A stretch of 64,000 nucleotides of DNA from Thermothelomyces thermophilus ATCC 42464 (GCF_000226095.1 NC_016475.1:4154001-4218000), one strand, 5' to 3'. Shown: positions 24,701 through 38,099, counted from the first letter of the stretch. Notes: a model not told the origin generated them from the letters alone. Translations and numbers: made by a program.

Positions 24701-27650
24701 CTAATATCGCTATAGATAGAACTAAGTTCGTATACTATTAGAAAACCGAGAGACGAGACAAGACTAGGAAAGTACCGAAGGAATATAAAGGACACCTAGC
24801 ATTTGAACTAAAGCATCTAGAAGGATTACTAGAACACGGCCTATAGGATCATAAGATCAAGCTTAAGGAAGGAGTATAACTAAAGTTCTTTAAGATCTAC
24901 TATATAAGCTAGATATAGAACGAAGAACTTAAGCAATATTTAGAGGAGAACCTTCGAAGAGGATATATCTGCCTATCGATATTGCTAGTAGGCTACCTAA
25001 TCCTATTTGTGCCTAAGAAAGACGGAAAGCTATGGTTATACGTCGATTATTGGCAACTTAACGAACAGACCGTGAAAAATTAATACCTATTACCACTAAT
25101 CTTACGGCTCCGAGATTAGTTAGTAAGAGCCTAATATTTTACACGTCTTGACTTGCCATCGGCCTATAACTATATACAGATTAGAGAAGGCGATGAGTAG
25201 AAAACGGCCTTTAGGATACCCTATAGTCACTACGAGTACCTTGTCATGCCATTCGGACTTATAAACGCGCTAGTAACGTTCCAAGCCCTGATTAATCAAG
25301 CTATCCGACCCTTTCTCGACAAATTTACGGTATATTATCTCGACGATATACTCATCTTCTCTAAGATGATAGACAAATACCGGAAGCACGTAATAGTAGT
25401 ACTAGACGCGCTACACGTATATAAGCTATTAGTTAACAAGGAAAAGAGTAAATTCTATATTAGGAAGATAGTCTTTTTAGGATATAAAATATCCCTAGGA
25501 CAAATCTAAATAAAACCTTCAAAGGTTAAAGCTATCAAGAATTGGCTATAACCGACATTAGTCACGGAAGTATAAAGCTTTATTAGATTTACGAACTTCT
25601 ACCGAATGTTCATTAGGAACTTTAAAGCGATTATATAACCCTTATATAAACTTACTAAGAAGAATGCTAAATTCCAATGGGAAGAGCGACACGAGTAAGC
25701 ATTTACGTAGATCCGTAACGCCATTACCAAAGATCTAGTACTAGTACTACCAGACCCTAAGAAGCTATTCAAGGTGGAAACGGACGCTTTAGACTATGCC
25801 ATTAGAGGACAATTAGGATAACGAGATAAATAAGGGAAGCTATATCCTATAGCCTTCTTTTTAAAGAAGCTCGACAGACCATATCTTAATTATCCGATTT
25901 ATAATAAGGAACTACTTACAATTGTTAAAGCTTTTAAGGAATGGTAACTATACCTTAGTAGTACGATTAAACCGGTATAAGTATATATAGATTATAAGAA
26001 CCTATAATACTTCATAATAACAAAGGAACTTAACAGACGACAAATACGATAGGTAGAATTCCTTACGGAATTTAACTTTAAGATCCGCTATAAGAAGGGC
26101 AAAGAGAACGTATAAGCAGATGCCTTAAGCCGACAAACGGATCATACGGAAGGACAAACGGAAACAACACTACCGTTATTTAAGGAACGAACAGACGGAA
26201 CACTATATCACGAAACATAGACACCTATAGAAGATAATCTACTTAACTCGTTCCTAGAATGCTATACAATCTTTCGAGAGGAAAGGATCAACAAGGCATA
26301 GTATCAAGCAGCACCTAGACTAGTAGTACCTAATGAAGTAGAAGAGAAAGATAGGAAACTCTAGTACCGAGGCAAAGCGTATATCTATAATAAAGACTAA
26401 TAGCTATAAATGATTCGAGAACTCTATAAGTCAAAACTCGGAGGATACAAGGGAGTTACGAAGACTATTACACAAGTTAAGAGATACTACGACTTTCTAT
26501 AGTTAACGGTACGAGTTAAGGAAGTCATACGGAGCTATGACATCTATAATCGAAGCAAAACGGCACAATATAAGCTATATAGGCTACTTTAGCCACTGCT
26601 AATAGCTAACAAACTATAGAGTTTAGTTATAATAGACTTTATCACAAAGCTGCTAAAATCCAAGGACACAGCCATAGGAGTAATCTACGATAGTATTCTT
26701 ACTATAGTAGATTGCCTGACTAAATAGGTATACTTCTTTCCCTATAAGGAGTCCTAGATAGCCAAATAGCTAGTAGACATAATCTATCGGCAAGTTACAT
26801 CAGTACATACTTAGCCGCAAGAATAGATCACCAACAGAGATACCAAGTTCATATCAAAGTTCTAGTAAGCGTTAATATAACGATTAGGCGTTAACAGCAA
26901 GCTATTAACGGCATATTACCCACAGACTAATAGACAAACGGAGCAACTAAACCAAGTTATTAAGCAGTACCTCCGCTCTTATATCAACTACTAGTAAAAT
27001 GACTAGGTCATACTATTACTAATAGTATAACTCGCTTATAATACGACGCTAACAGAAACAACCAAAGTCACACCGTTCTTTGCGAACTACGGATATAAAG
27101 CAGACCTTAGATAAGGACTAGAGATTATAGTGCCAAGAGCAGTAGTCAAAGTAGAACAAATGTATACACTATATAAAAAGCTCAAAAGGGAACTCGAGTT
27201 TATTAGGACCAGAATGAAAAACTACTATAACAAACATAGGCTCGAAAGACCTTGCCTAGAGAGGGGAGACAAAGTCTACCTAATCGTACGAAACTTACAA
27301 ACCAAGCGACCAAGTATAAAGCTAGACTTTAAAAAGGTCGGACCCTTCGTTATCAAAGAACGAATTTCGACATCTAACTACTGACTATCGTTACTGTCAT
27401 CTATATAACTATAGATAGATGTTTTTTATATTTCGCTTCTCGAACCAGTACTAAAAAACGCTAAGGTTGCTATATATATTGAAGTAGAAGATAAAGAGGA
27501 AGAATAGGATGTCAAAGAAATTCTAGATTTATATATTATTAATAGAGAACTGTAGTATCTAGTCAAATAGCTTAATTTCAGACTAGAAGATAACTTATAG
27601 GAACCTATCAAAAACCTAAATTACCCTAAGAAACTAGAGTAGTTCTACTA
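21722..27650 (+). pseudogene. Element C gag-pol remnant with chromodomain
   Basis: Gag opens at ATG 21722 and runs to about 22860, with a gag core (LRWFEPIWNDY near 22110) and a decayed zinc knuckle (YYNYRKKGHYK near 22660; the knuckle cysteines read Tyr). The protease motif ALVDSRAEINLIS lies near 24150. RT spans about 24950-25560 and contains an uninterrupted stretch 25246-25509 with MPFGLINA and the catalytic YLDDILIFS intact. RNase H (VETDALDYAI) is near 25775, and the integrase core near 26690-27110. An open stretch 27130-27384 is the integrase C-terminal region. A chromodomain follows at about 27480-27640 (VKEILDLYIINREL, YLVK, then LNYPKKLE). Numerous TAG/TAA codons elsewhere make it non-functional. 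Confidence 0.82.
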
Positions 27651-28315
27651 ATAGAATCCTAACCGGCTATAAGAACCGGCTCCGAAGCCTATTCCCCAGC
27701 AGAAAAAGAGGGGAACCCGCCAGAATTAGGACCAGGATCTAACCCAATCGACTCCCAATTGAACATATCAAAAGCACCTAATACCTAAGCCTAGCCCGCG
27801 AGAGTCTGTGTCTCCGACATCGGCGAAGGAGTATCTAGTTCTTCCTCCTCCTCTAGACAAGCTACACCACGACAAAAAACTTTGGTACTACGATCGCGTA
27901 GGGATTGCTATAAACGACGTAATTAGCTTAAACGGCTTAATGTCTAAGCAAGTAGCGCCTCGGTCTTAGTAATCTCTTTCGAAACCTTCTCCTGCTCTAA
28001 CAAATTCGAAAGGACTAAGACAGTTAGTAACCTAGGACTATAAAGGAAAATAACAAGGAACCTATAGGCATCTATAACGTTTAGACTATTATACTTCTTG
28101 CCTATATAAACATAGTTTTAACACTTGTTTAAACCCTCTATCATCATATAATGCTTTCGCGGCTTTATATTCTAATAATACTTACAAGGTATAGCGACCT
28201 CGTAACCCTCTTGCTCAATCTTGATCGTAATAGCGTATCGTTCGTGTTTGAGATCGCAACGATTCCTAGGAACACGATTAGCTATAGTAAAAGGAAGTTA
28301 GCGGAAGAAGGACAT
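27608..28315 (-). pseudogene. Antisense ORF of element C (six-Cys motif and coiled coil)
   Basis: The 236-codon counterpart of the antisense frame in B, with an ATG at 28313-28315 and the stop TGA at 27608-27610, exactly the same length. The six-cysteine register C-x2-C-x8-C-x8-C-x2-C-x6-C is kept (several positions Tyr). It is followed by LLEQEKVSKEITKTEALLA and LEEEEELDTP. A caution: the sense strand here can also be read open if stops are taken as former Gln, so the strand choice rests on the Cys pattern, the heptads, and the conservation in element D. Confidence 0.5.
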
Positions 28316-28401
28316 TACCTACTAGAAAAAGGGGGTATTAGTGGTATTTAAAACAAGTCATAAGAAGCTTTCGGGTCAAAAGCCCTAAAGAGGGGGCATT
28401 A

Positions 28402-28854
28402 TGTCATAAGCCAACCATATATCACGACCCGGTGGGGCACAGAAGGCTAAATAAGCCACCAATCAAGAAGGGCACGAAGCGAGGCTAATATAGGATCGCT
28501 AGGGAGCGCAGGCTACTACAGGCAAACGATTGCCAAAAAGGGAAAGATAGCAGAGGATAGCTAGCTACTAAAGGCGATCCAAGGGCAGGATAGAAAGGGA
28601 CTATAAGCGATCGGCAGAAGTATATATACATGTAAATAGTCACTCGTTATAGTAGACTCTAGGAGTTTACCAGTGGTAACAATCATAATCACAGTACTTA
28701 TACCAAGCATCGCTAATTACTGTGAGAGATAACTCTAAGTGTTGTTGTAAACCCTTTGGCTTTACCGAATCCCTTAGACGACCTGCCTGCTTGCCCCGCT
28801 TTACCTACCTCCGTCTAGACCCTTTTAGAAGCAGTCTGAGTTGGGTTTGTTACA
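28402..28854 (+). repeat. 3' LTR of element C
   Basis: A 453-bp LTR, TGTCATAAGCC to GGGTTTGTTACA, preceded by the polypurine tract AAAGAGGGGGCA and followed by the duplicated CTAGA. Confidence 0.9.
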
Positions 28855-28859
28855 CTAGA

Positions 28860-29765
28860 CTACTAAAGAGTAGTAGTATATAGATAGACACGCCCTTACT
28901 AGCAAGCGCTAGTATTAAGGTAACTAGGGCTAGGATAGCTATAAAGCTCTCCTCTAATGCCTACGTAACTCTAAAACCTTATTTCTAAATTCTAAATAGT
29001 TCTAACGTTACTAATCCGTATTTCGGAGTTTCTATCCCTCTAGACAGACGTCGAACTCCTTTAAACTCTTCGTCCTATGATTTCCACCGTCTCTATTAGC
29101 GGTATTATTATGTTAGGGCAAGAGTGGTTCCCTAGCCTACCGCTAAATATACCAATCTCTTGGCACCTACATTCGCTCTTCTCGCTTTCCTAATAGTCTT
29201 GCCGTACATACCTCTATACGTATGTCCTTGCTCCTCCATTACGAACGTTACTATCCTGCTATACTCGAAGTCCGGTAGTCCAGTTTAGACTTAGAGCTAA
29301 GCTCTTCCCCGATTAAGCCCCCAAAAATATAAGCTGGTGCTAACCCTCTAGGGTACTACTTAGCACCTCCAGAACTAAACCTCTGTCTGGTCAGATAGGG
29401 AGGAGCTTCGGCTTAAAATGTCCAGGGCGTCCGAGTATTCGCGGTCATAGTAGGCAAGTCCGACCATCTAGACGGCAACGACAATAGGGGCGAAGCTGGC
29501 AATAATGATGTCCCTCTAGATAGACGTAGAAGAGTCTACTTACGTGGAAAAAGATACTCTAACTCACAAAAGAAAGAAGAACCATATCCTGCTACTCTAA
29601 TCCATCAGAGTGAAATGAGTGTTAAAAGCTATCTGTTGTCCTTGTCTATCTGTCTGGTGCCCCTGGATAGGTAACCCCTATTTATACCTATTGTATATAG
29701 CAAAGCTCTACGGAACCGGAAAAACAAAACTATACCCTGTGTCCCTCTGGTCATATTAAGAACTT
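28860..29765 (-). other. Element F 5' segment (leader/LTR candidate)
   Basis: The part of F to the right of element C. From about 29380 to 29760 it is less mutated and contains a TATTTATACC stretch (TATA-like on the minus strand would be GGTATAAATA) and one good copy of TCTGGTCAGA (29388-29397). No counterpart of this segment was found at the left end of F, so an LTR identity could not be confirmed. The exact junction with Copia H is unknown. Confidence 0.35.
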
Positions 29766-30966
29766 CTAGCCCTAGTCTACTATTAGACTTATATAATATA
29801 ACCTACTTAGTTAACGATAAGAAGTTCCTTTTACCTGGGACATTTGTTAAGGTAGAAGATCTTAAGTTTATTAAAATAGATATAATAACTTTTCCTATTA
29901 ATAGAAGGGGCATTTAGGTAATCGAGAACGTTTTAGATAGACTATATAGACTATATACTAAGAGCCTAATACTTAAGGATATTACTATTATTAAAGGATT
30001 CTATATTAATATTATCTTAGAAGCTTCATTACTTAAGGTAGGCGCTTAGTACTATAGCTTAGATTGCTTATTACATTTTAGAATACTAGAAAATAACATT
30101 ATACTTTATAGGTTAAAATGTAAGTATAATCTTACCTTCCTTAAATATAAGCTACTTTCCTATTACCTAAGCTTCCTAGACTATATCTTAATTAGTAAAA
30201 CAGGTATTATAAATATTCATATATTCTTATAGAATATATTTACTATATATAGTAGAAGGTCCTAGATATAAGCGTTACCTACTATAAGAGAGGATACTAA
30301 GGATCTTTAGCACTTAAGAGCTAGTTACCCTAGACTAGAAGCGTTAAAAGCGCTTATTAATAACGCTAGAAACATCTATATTAAGAGGATAGCACGTATT
30401 AAGTATAAGAGCTATACTTATACTTATATAAGTAAGGTTATCTCTAAGAAAACACTATCTAAGTAGAAGTCTATATATCCGTTCTAGCAAGTAGCCTAGG
30501 ATCCATTTAACTATCCTAAAGTAATTAATAGATTATAATAGCTACTTATAATCATTAATAAGTATAGTAGGAAGCTCTTCCCTTTCCTCTTAATAATAAA
30601 GTTACTAGACTAGATTATAGAAATTATCTAAAATTTTAAGAGCTAGGTAAGACACTAATATAGTCTTATTATCCATAAGATTAAGTAGAATAACGATATT
30701 ATAACGATTAGTTTAGTAAGGTATATACTAATATACTACTAGACTTAGGCTATAAAAAGTAGTATTAATCTTAAACTCTTACCTTTATATACCTATAAGC
30801 CTAATAGACTAGTAAAGCAAATAGGATAAGAACTAATCTTATACTTAATTAAGATACTAGATAATATAAATCTCTCTATAAAGCTCCAATTAAAAAGCGT
30901 ATAAGTAGTAATATATTTATATATAATAAGCCTAAGCTATACTTACTTATTTAGAACTCCTAATAA
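29766..30966 (+). pseudogene. Copia element H: protease, pre-integrase and integrase remnant
   Basis: Plus-strand Ty1/Copia coding remnant. Near 29800-29840 LVNDKKFLLPGTF matches the segment after the protease active site. Near 30300-30360 LRASYPRLEALKAL is the GAG-pre-integrase H-x-R-L-G-H region with mutated residues. From about 30490 the integrase core reads DPFNYPKVI and later INKYSRKLFPF. The frame is cut at 30966 by element D and continues at 38533. Frequent TAG/TAA. Confidence 0.65.
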
Positions 30967-30971
30967 GGTAC

Positions 30972-31399
30972 TATAACAAACCTAACTCAGACTTTTTCTA
31001 AAAGGGTTCAGACGAAGGTAGATTAAGCAGGACAAGCGTACAGGTCGTCTAAGGGATTCGGTAAAGCCAAAGGGTTCATAACAACACTAGAGTTATCTCT
31101 TATAGTAGTCAGCAGTACTTGGTATAAGTACTGTGATTATAGGTTGCTATCACTGGTAAACTCCCAGAGTCCACCATAACGAGTGACTATCTATATATAT
31201 ATATAATCCTAGGATCACTAATAGTCGTGGTAATCCTCCGTACTGGCTTACCTAGCTCACATCGTAAGCTAGTGATCCTCTGCTAGGATTATTTCTTGCT
31301 AAGTGTGATCCTGTCCTAATTAGCCTATTATTCCTGCTGTCCTATTGGCCTATTAAGGAGGCGGCTTAGGTGGCATCCTATATGTATATTTTCGTGATA
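30972..31399 (-). repeat. Left (3') LTR of element D
   Basis: 428 bp, TATAACAAACC to TTTTCGTGATA. Up to the TATATATATA run near 31190-31202 it aligns with the B/C LTR; after that it carries a different sequence with two copies of an AGCTNACATCGTNAGCTAGTGAT-like inverted segment, here split and degenerate, absent from B and C. Confidence 0.85.
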
Positions 31400-31525
31400 T
31401 AATGCCCTTCCTTTAAGGCTTTTGACCTGAAAGCCTATCTTAGGCCGTTTCAAATAGCGCTAACGTCCTTTTCTATATATACCTTGTAATTTTTCCCTTT
31501 TTCTATATTGCTAGTGACTAATAAG

Positions 31526-32186
31526 ATGGTAGATTGTATCTCTAAGCGTCGATCTTCGAAATCCTAACAGCGTACTACGCTTGCTTCTTTTATTAATTCT
31601 TCTAGCGTAGACGTTATACCATGTTTATAGTGTTTTAAGCGGAACTTGGCTTATTATATAGTATTAGGCTCTTCTTGCTATAATAAGTACGTACGTTAGG
31701 GTCGTTCTTACGATAGTTCTAACGTAACGTCTACTTGTTTATAGCCTTATTTGTTACCTTAATGTTTATAGCTAATCTTTTATAGTAACAAAGATTATAT
31801 CTAAATAGAAACGTATAGAATAAAAAGAGGCCAATACTAAAGAGGCCCTTTTTATTTTTCAGACTTAACTTTAGATAGCTATCAGTCGATTAGCTTGTCT
31901 TCGTCACTAGAAACGTTTCTTAAAAGAGTAGGGTTCCAAGCTATTTCATCGAGGTATATAGTCTCTAGAGGAAATAGAGGCAGAAGAACGGAAGGTATAG
32001 AATTCTAAGGTACGCGTTATTAGTGACATATAGTCCTAGGGTGCTAACGTCCCGTTTGATTAGTCCTCTTTAGGCCTAGATTTATCGGAGGCCGACTTGG
32101 CTATTTTATCCGAGCTAGTGCCTACGGTCGATCCGGGTTCTAGCGGTAGAACTATTCTAGTTTCTTAAGGTAGTTTAAATTCTTAA
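31526..32186 (+). pseudogene. Antisense ORF of element D (six-Cys motif and coiled coil), frameshifted
   Basis: Starts with a clear ATG (31526) and MVDCISKRRSSKS. At 31622-31711 it shows C-x2-C-x6-C-x8-C-x2-C-x6-C after reading Tyr (TAT/TAC) as former Cys, which is the canonical Zn2Cys6 spacing. The frame then shifts by one, between about 31712 and 31770. From there a frame homologous to B runs through KEANTKEALFIF, a heptad-rich part, LFHRGI and an acidic SLEEIEAEERK to a stop at 32184-32186. An intron (GTAACA near 31785 to TTTTCAG at 31862) was considered, but it does not repair the frame. DNA identity to B/C is low here while the protein plan is shared. Confidence 0.45.
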
Positions 32187-35100
32187 CTAGTTCCTATAAG
32201 TTATCCTCTAGTCTAAAATCGAGCTATTTAACTAGATACTATAGTTCCCTATTAATGATATATAAATCTAGAATTTCTTCGACGTCCTATTCTTCCTCTT
32301 TGTCCTCTGCTTCGATATATATAGTAACCTTAGCATTCTTTGGTACTAGTTCGAGAAGTGAAATATGAAAAACATCTGTCTGTAGTTATATAGATGATGG
32401 TAATAATAGTTAGTAGTTAGATATCGAAATTCGTTCTTTGATAATAAAGGGTCTAACCTTCTTAAAGTCTAGCTTTGTACTTAGTTGTTTGGTTTGTAGG
32501 TTCTATACGATCAGATAGACTTTGTCTCCTCTCTTTAGGCAAGGTCTCTTAAGCCTATATTTATTATAGTAGTTCTTTATTCTAGTTCTAACAAACTCAA
32601 GTTCCTTTTTAAGCTTCTTATATAGTATATATATCTGTTCTACTTTGACTGCTGCTCTTGATACTATGACCTCTAGTCCCTACCTAAGGTCTGCTTTATA
32701 TCCGTAATTTATAAAGAACGGTATAACTTTGGTTGTTTTTGTTAGCGTTATATTATAAGCGAGTTATACTATTAGTAATAGTATGACCTAGTCGTCTTAC
32801 TAGTAGTTAATATAAGAACGGAGGTACTACTTGATAACTTAGTTTAGTCACTCCGTTTATCTGTTAGTCTATAGGTAATATGCCGTTGATAGCTTACTAT
32901 TAACGCCTAATCGTTATATTAACGCTTACTAGAACTTCGATACAAACTTAGTATCTCTATTGGTAATCTATTCTTATAGCTAAGCGTATACTAATGTGAC
33001 TTGCTAATAGATTATATCTACTAGTTGTTCCGCTGTCTAGGACTCCTTATAGGGAAAGAAGTATACCTATTTAGTTAGGCGGTCTACTATAATAAGAATA
33101 TTGTCGTAGATTACCCTTATAGCCGTGTCCTTAGATTCTAGCAGTTTCGTAATAAAGTCTATTATAACTAAACTCTATAGTTTGTTAGCTGTTAGTAATA
33201 GCTAAAGTAGCCTATATAGCTTATATCGTGCCGTTTTACTTCGATTATAGATATTATAGTTCTATACGACTTCCTTAACTTATACCATTAACTATAGAAA
33301 GTCGTAGTGTTTTTTAACTTATACGATGGTCTTTATAACTCCTTTATATCCTCCAAGTTTCGATTTATAGAGTTCTTAAATCATTCGTAGCTATTAATCC
33401 CCATCGTAGATATATACTTTACCTTAGTACTAGAGTTTCCTATTTCTTTCTTCCACTCTATTAGGTACCACTAGTCTAGGTACTACTTAATACTACGTCT
33501 TGTTAATCCTTTCTTCTTAAAAGATTATATAACATTCTAAGAACGAGTCAAGTAGATCGTCTTCTATAGGTATCTACATTTCGTAATATAGCGTTCCGTC
33601 TATTTGTTCCTTAAATAACGGTGGCGTTATTTCCGTTCGTCCTTCCGTATAATCTGTTCGTCGACTTAAGGCATCCGCTTGTACGTTCTCTTTGCCCTTC
33701 TTATAGCAGATCTTAAAATTAAATTTCGTAAGGAATTCTACCTATTATATTTATTATCCGTTAAGCTCCTTTGTCGTCGTAAAGTACTATAAATTCTTAT
33801 AATCTATATATACTTATATTAGTTTAATTATATTACTAAGGTATAGTCGCTATTCCCTAAAAGCTTTAATAATCGTAAGTAGTTCTTTGTCGTAGATCGG
33901 ATAATTAAGATATAGTCTATCGAGCTTCTTTAAAAAGAAGGCTATAGGATATAGCTTCCCTTGTTTATCTCACTATCCTAACTATCCTCCGATAGCGTAG
34001 TCTAAAGTGTCCGTCTCTACCTCAAATAGCTTCCTAGGGTCTGGTAATACTAGTACTAGATCTTTAGTAATGGCGTCGCGGATCTATATAAATGCTTACT
34101 CGTATTGCTCTTCCTATTGGAATTTAGCATTCTTCTTGGTAAGTTTATATAAAGGTCGTACGATCGCTCTAAAGTTCCTAATGAATATCCGGTAGAAGTT
34201 CGTAAACCCGATAAAACTTTATACTTCTGTAACTAACATCGGTTATAGCTAATCCTTAATAGCTTTAACCTTTGAGGGTTCTATCCGGATTTGTCCTAGG
34301 GATATTTTATATCCTGAAAACACCGTTTTCCTGATATGGAATTTACTCTTTTTCTTGTTAACTAATAGCTTATATATATATAATATATTTAGTACTACTT
34401 TTACGTACTTCTAGTATTTATCTATCGTCTTAGAGAAGATAAGTATATCGTCAAGATAATATACCGTAAATTTGTTAAGAAAGGGTTAAATAGCTTAATT
34501 AATTAGGGCTTATGACGTTATTAGCGCGTTTATAAGTCCGAATAGTATAATAAAGTACTTATAGTAGCTATAAGGTATCCTAAAGGCCGTTTTCTACTCG
34601 TCGCCTTCTTTAATCTATATATAATTATAGGCCGATAGCAAGTCAAGACGTATAAAATATTAGGCTCCTACTAACTAATCTCGGAGCTATAAGATTAGTA
34701 GTAACAGGTATTAGTTTTTCATAATCTATTCGTTAAGTTACCGATAGTCGACGTATAACCGTAACTTTCCGTCTTTCTTAGGTATAAATAGGATTAGGTA
34801 GCCTATTAGCGATATCAATAGGTAGATATATTCTCTTCGAAGGTTTTCCTCTAAATATTATTTAAGTTCTTTATTCTATATCTAGCTTATATAGTAAATC
34901 TTAAAGAACTTTAGTCATACTCCTTCCTTAAGCTTAATCTCGTAATCCTATAGGCTATATTCTGGTAATCCTTCTAGATGTTTTAGTTCGAATGCTAGGT
35001 ATCCCTTATACTCCTTCGGTACTTCCCTAGTCTTATCTTGTTTCTCGGTTTTCTAATAGTATACAAACTTAGTTCTGTCTATAGCAATGCTAGCGATTTC

Positions 35101-38072
35101 TCCTATCTCAACCTACTACTCTAGTTATAGTGCTCTATATTCGTCAACGGAGAGAATAGCTATCGGCGGTTTAGCTCGTTTCTCCTATTATAACGTCGGT
35201 ATCGTTATACTATTTCTTCTAGAATCTATAGTAGTCTGCCTACTACTATCTGCCTCTTACGGTAGATCTATAGAACATGCTTTCCCTTGAGCATCGTCCG
35301 CTTGCGATCCTTACGTACTCCCTATCTTGCTAGTTAAATATAACTCTATTCGGGGTTATAGGTAGCTACTATTCTTCTAGCTAATGTCTAGGTTATAATC
35401 TTTATACTATAATAATCCTAATATTATGTCTTTGTCGTTACCTATATCTATAATACTAAATATAACTATTATAGTCTTCCTTACTATAGTAATGTTAATT
35501 AGTTTAGTCTCCTTATATATCTATTATATTGGAAATAGCCCTTTGACTATGCTATACCTCTGCTTTATTCTCTAGGGTATCTATAGCTAATTTACAAGTG
35601 TTAGCGAAATTAGGTTTATCTCTACTCTACTATCTACTAGTATAAGCATTTCGTGCTATTTCCATTATACTATTATCTATAGTCGCTTGTCTTGCCACCG
35701 TCATCTAAAGATTACAGCGATTTCCTATATTTCTATTAGGAGGTCTCGATATAATAGTTTCTTACGCTAGTTCCTCTTATACTACGCTATTACTTGCCGC
35801 TATATGGGCGTTAATAGTTTTTAGGCCCTTCGAAGGGCCCTAACCTATTTCCTAGGTCAGTGCTAACCTCTTTAGTTATTCGGCTAATAGCGGCTTCGTT
35901 AATTATACTCATTTCTATAAGCTATTAAGTACTTGTAGCTTTCCATTATTAGGTCTATTTTACTTTCCGTCATACGTACTATAGCTTTATCTAAAGCTCT
36001 TAAATTTGCGATTTCTTTTCGTCTATATAATAGAGGTAATCGTTACTCTAATACAAGTTCTATATATCTCGTCCTATTCCATAGTACCTAGGCTAGGCTC
36101 GTTTTAGAACTACTATAATGCCTTCTAGATCGTAGGCTTCGATCTTCTAAAGCAATTCGGCTACTCTATTTCCGGCATTATAGACCTATTCTATAAGGTA
36201 GAGGCTTCTATCCTTATTTCCTTGTTAGATCGGCTAGTAATTGTTTTCGAATTTGTCGTAAAAGTGGTATCGGCATTCGTATAACATATACTAGAACTAG
36301 GGCACTTACACGTATGCCTCGTATCAAGGATATAATCACGTAGCGTCGCCTAGGAGGTATTAGAACTCTTTCCTAAATCCTTCCTACTATATATAGACTA
36401 TAGATACCCCGATACTAAGGTAGGAATATTTCTTCTAGTAGTTTTCCTATATACGTTCGTCTTTTCTATAGTTTGTATATATAAACTAGTACTTTAGGTT
36501 CTGTATATTATAGCTAAGTTACTAGTCGTTAAAATACTCGGTGTAGCTATTAGGCCTATTATATATTATAGACTGTTCCCCTTTAATAGTTTCTACGATA
36601 CGTTAGAGTTCCCTTATCTCGTCCCTTATCTTATTGCTTTACTAGACGAGTCGAATCAAGCGTCTATCCCGTTTATATAGTTCTATATTAAGCTAGAAAA
36701 CTTTGTTATAGTACCATTCGATTCGTTCCTAGAGGAATAGAACATTAGGTCTAGGTCTTTCGATTCCTTAGGTATCGGTTGTCTATAATCTGTCCTGCCT
36801 CTATATAACCATAAAACCCTACTGCCTCAAGGCTAGGAGAATTGAAATTAGTAGTGTATACTTTCCTGCTATATCCTATTTAGCAAGACCTGTCTCTAGG
36901 TCTATAATGACCAGTTCGGAGTACGGTGCTTATTCGTCTTTACTGTCACCGTTACGTCTAAGACTATCCGTATCGCTATCCCTATTTTCGTAGCTTATAG
37001 CTACTACTTCGATAATATCCTTAGTGGTTTCGTTAATAACCGTAATTTTCTTTCTAAGGACTGTTTTCCATTCTTTCTTTAGGCTTTGGCATTTTCATTT
37101 ATGGTGTCCTTTCTTTCTATAGTTATAGTAGGTAACGTTAGACTTGTTTTTAGTTATCTTCTTCCTATTCTACTTCTATATTATATCTATATCTATAGCC
37201 CTAGGATATGTCCTATATAAGGTATTAACATATATTTGTTTTTTCTTGTCATTAGCCTTGACTATAGTTCTATTTATTTAACCTCGTTTCTACTACTCTT
37301 ATATATAGAGTCGATTATCGATTTTAATGGCCTATATAATATATTTATCTAGGGTCTTAGGCCGATCGTACTTATATAGCTTATCTTTAACCTTTTCCTT
37401 TAAGCTATTATAGAATAATTATATTAATACCTTATTATTAAGCTAAGACTTAAGTATATCCTATCTAAATTATATAGTATAGGAGGCTACTAACTTGGTT
37501 TATTAGAGATTAGCAAGTCTTTCTTATATATAAATCTTCTTGTCTTTATCGCTAAAGACCTTCTAAAGCTCTTCTTTAAAACGGTTATAAGATCGAAAGA
37601 GTACCTATATAAATACGTCTCGGTCGTCTTTATCTTCCTTAGTAAGATAGTCATTCTATATAGGCTTAAACTATCTAAGTACCTTGCCCTCTAGTCTTAT
37701 AGTTATATAGAGGACTTTAGCTTTATTGTCTAGAAACTTATTGTCATTAAGCCAAAAGTAAGATCAGAGGTTTATTAGGAACCCTATAAGATCCTCCTTA
37801 GTTCCTCTATATTTACTAGGTAGTTTGATCTTAATATAGCTTACTTTGGCGTCTTAAAGTGCCTTGATTTTGGCGTAGGCCTTATTAACTAGCTTTTACA
37901 AGTGCTTTTCGCCGTTCTCGAGTTCCTTAATTCGAGCTTAAGTAGCCTTATCTCTCTAATCTAACTCCTAGATCTGCTAATAGAGTTAACTAAGCTAGGC
38001 AAGCAGCTATTCGGCTATAACGTTAGTAGTCATATCAATATTAAGGTCGAAATCACCTTTGTTCTAAACTAT
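32150..38072 (-). pseudogene. Element D gag-pol remnant
   Basis: Minus-strand gag-pol from the mutated start ATA (38070-38072) through gag, protease (about 35600), RT (about 34850-34350, with the YLDD-type box in mutated form near 34450), RNase H, integrase and chromodomain (about 32200-32330). Strong base-by-base similarity to B and C through the whole stretch. Stops throughout. Confidence 0.72.
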
Positions 38073-38099
38073 AATAGAATAAAGGGAGTAATAGCAACG

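Larger units (their letters stand above)
21242..28854 (+). mobile_element. Gypsy element C, complete structure, inserted in F
   Basis: A 7613-bp Ty3/Gypsy chromovirus on the plus strand, with 453-bp LTRs at 21242-21694 and 28402-28854 and a perfect target duplication CTAGA (21237-21241 and 28855-28859). It belongs to the same family as A and B. It is the least damaged copy: some stretches of 80 or more codons remain open, including the RT catalytic box. It is interrupted by no other element, so together with B and D it is among the youngest layers of the nest. Confidence 0.92.
6650..29765 (-). mobile_element. Gypsy element F, split by elements B and C
   Basis: An old Ty3/Gypsy element on the minus strand in three pieces: about 28860-29765 (5' end), 17993-21236 (gag-like region and protease) and 6650-10367 (reverse transcriptase, RNase H, integrase). 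The pieces fit together exactly at the target duplications of B (CTATA) and C (CTAGA). Outer ends are approximate and no LTR pair was recognised. Less mutated sequence at 29380-29760 could be its 5' LTR or leader. The element carries many copies of a short quasi-palindrome (see findings). Confidence 0.65.

Noticed and set aside
31785-31862. Possible spliceosomal intron in the antisense ORF of element D (GTAACA to TTTTCAG)
   Set aside because: It has a TACTAA-like branch site, but removing it does not bring the two homologous frames together, and copies A-C have no intron there.
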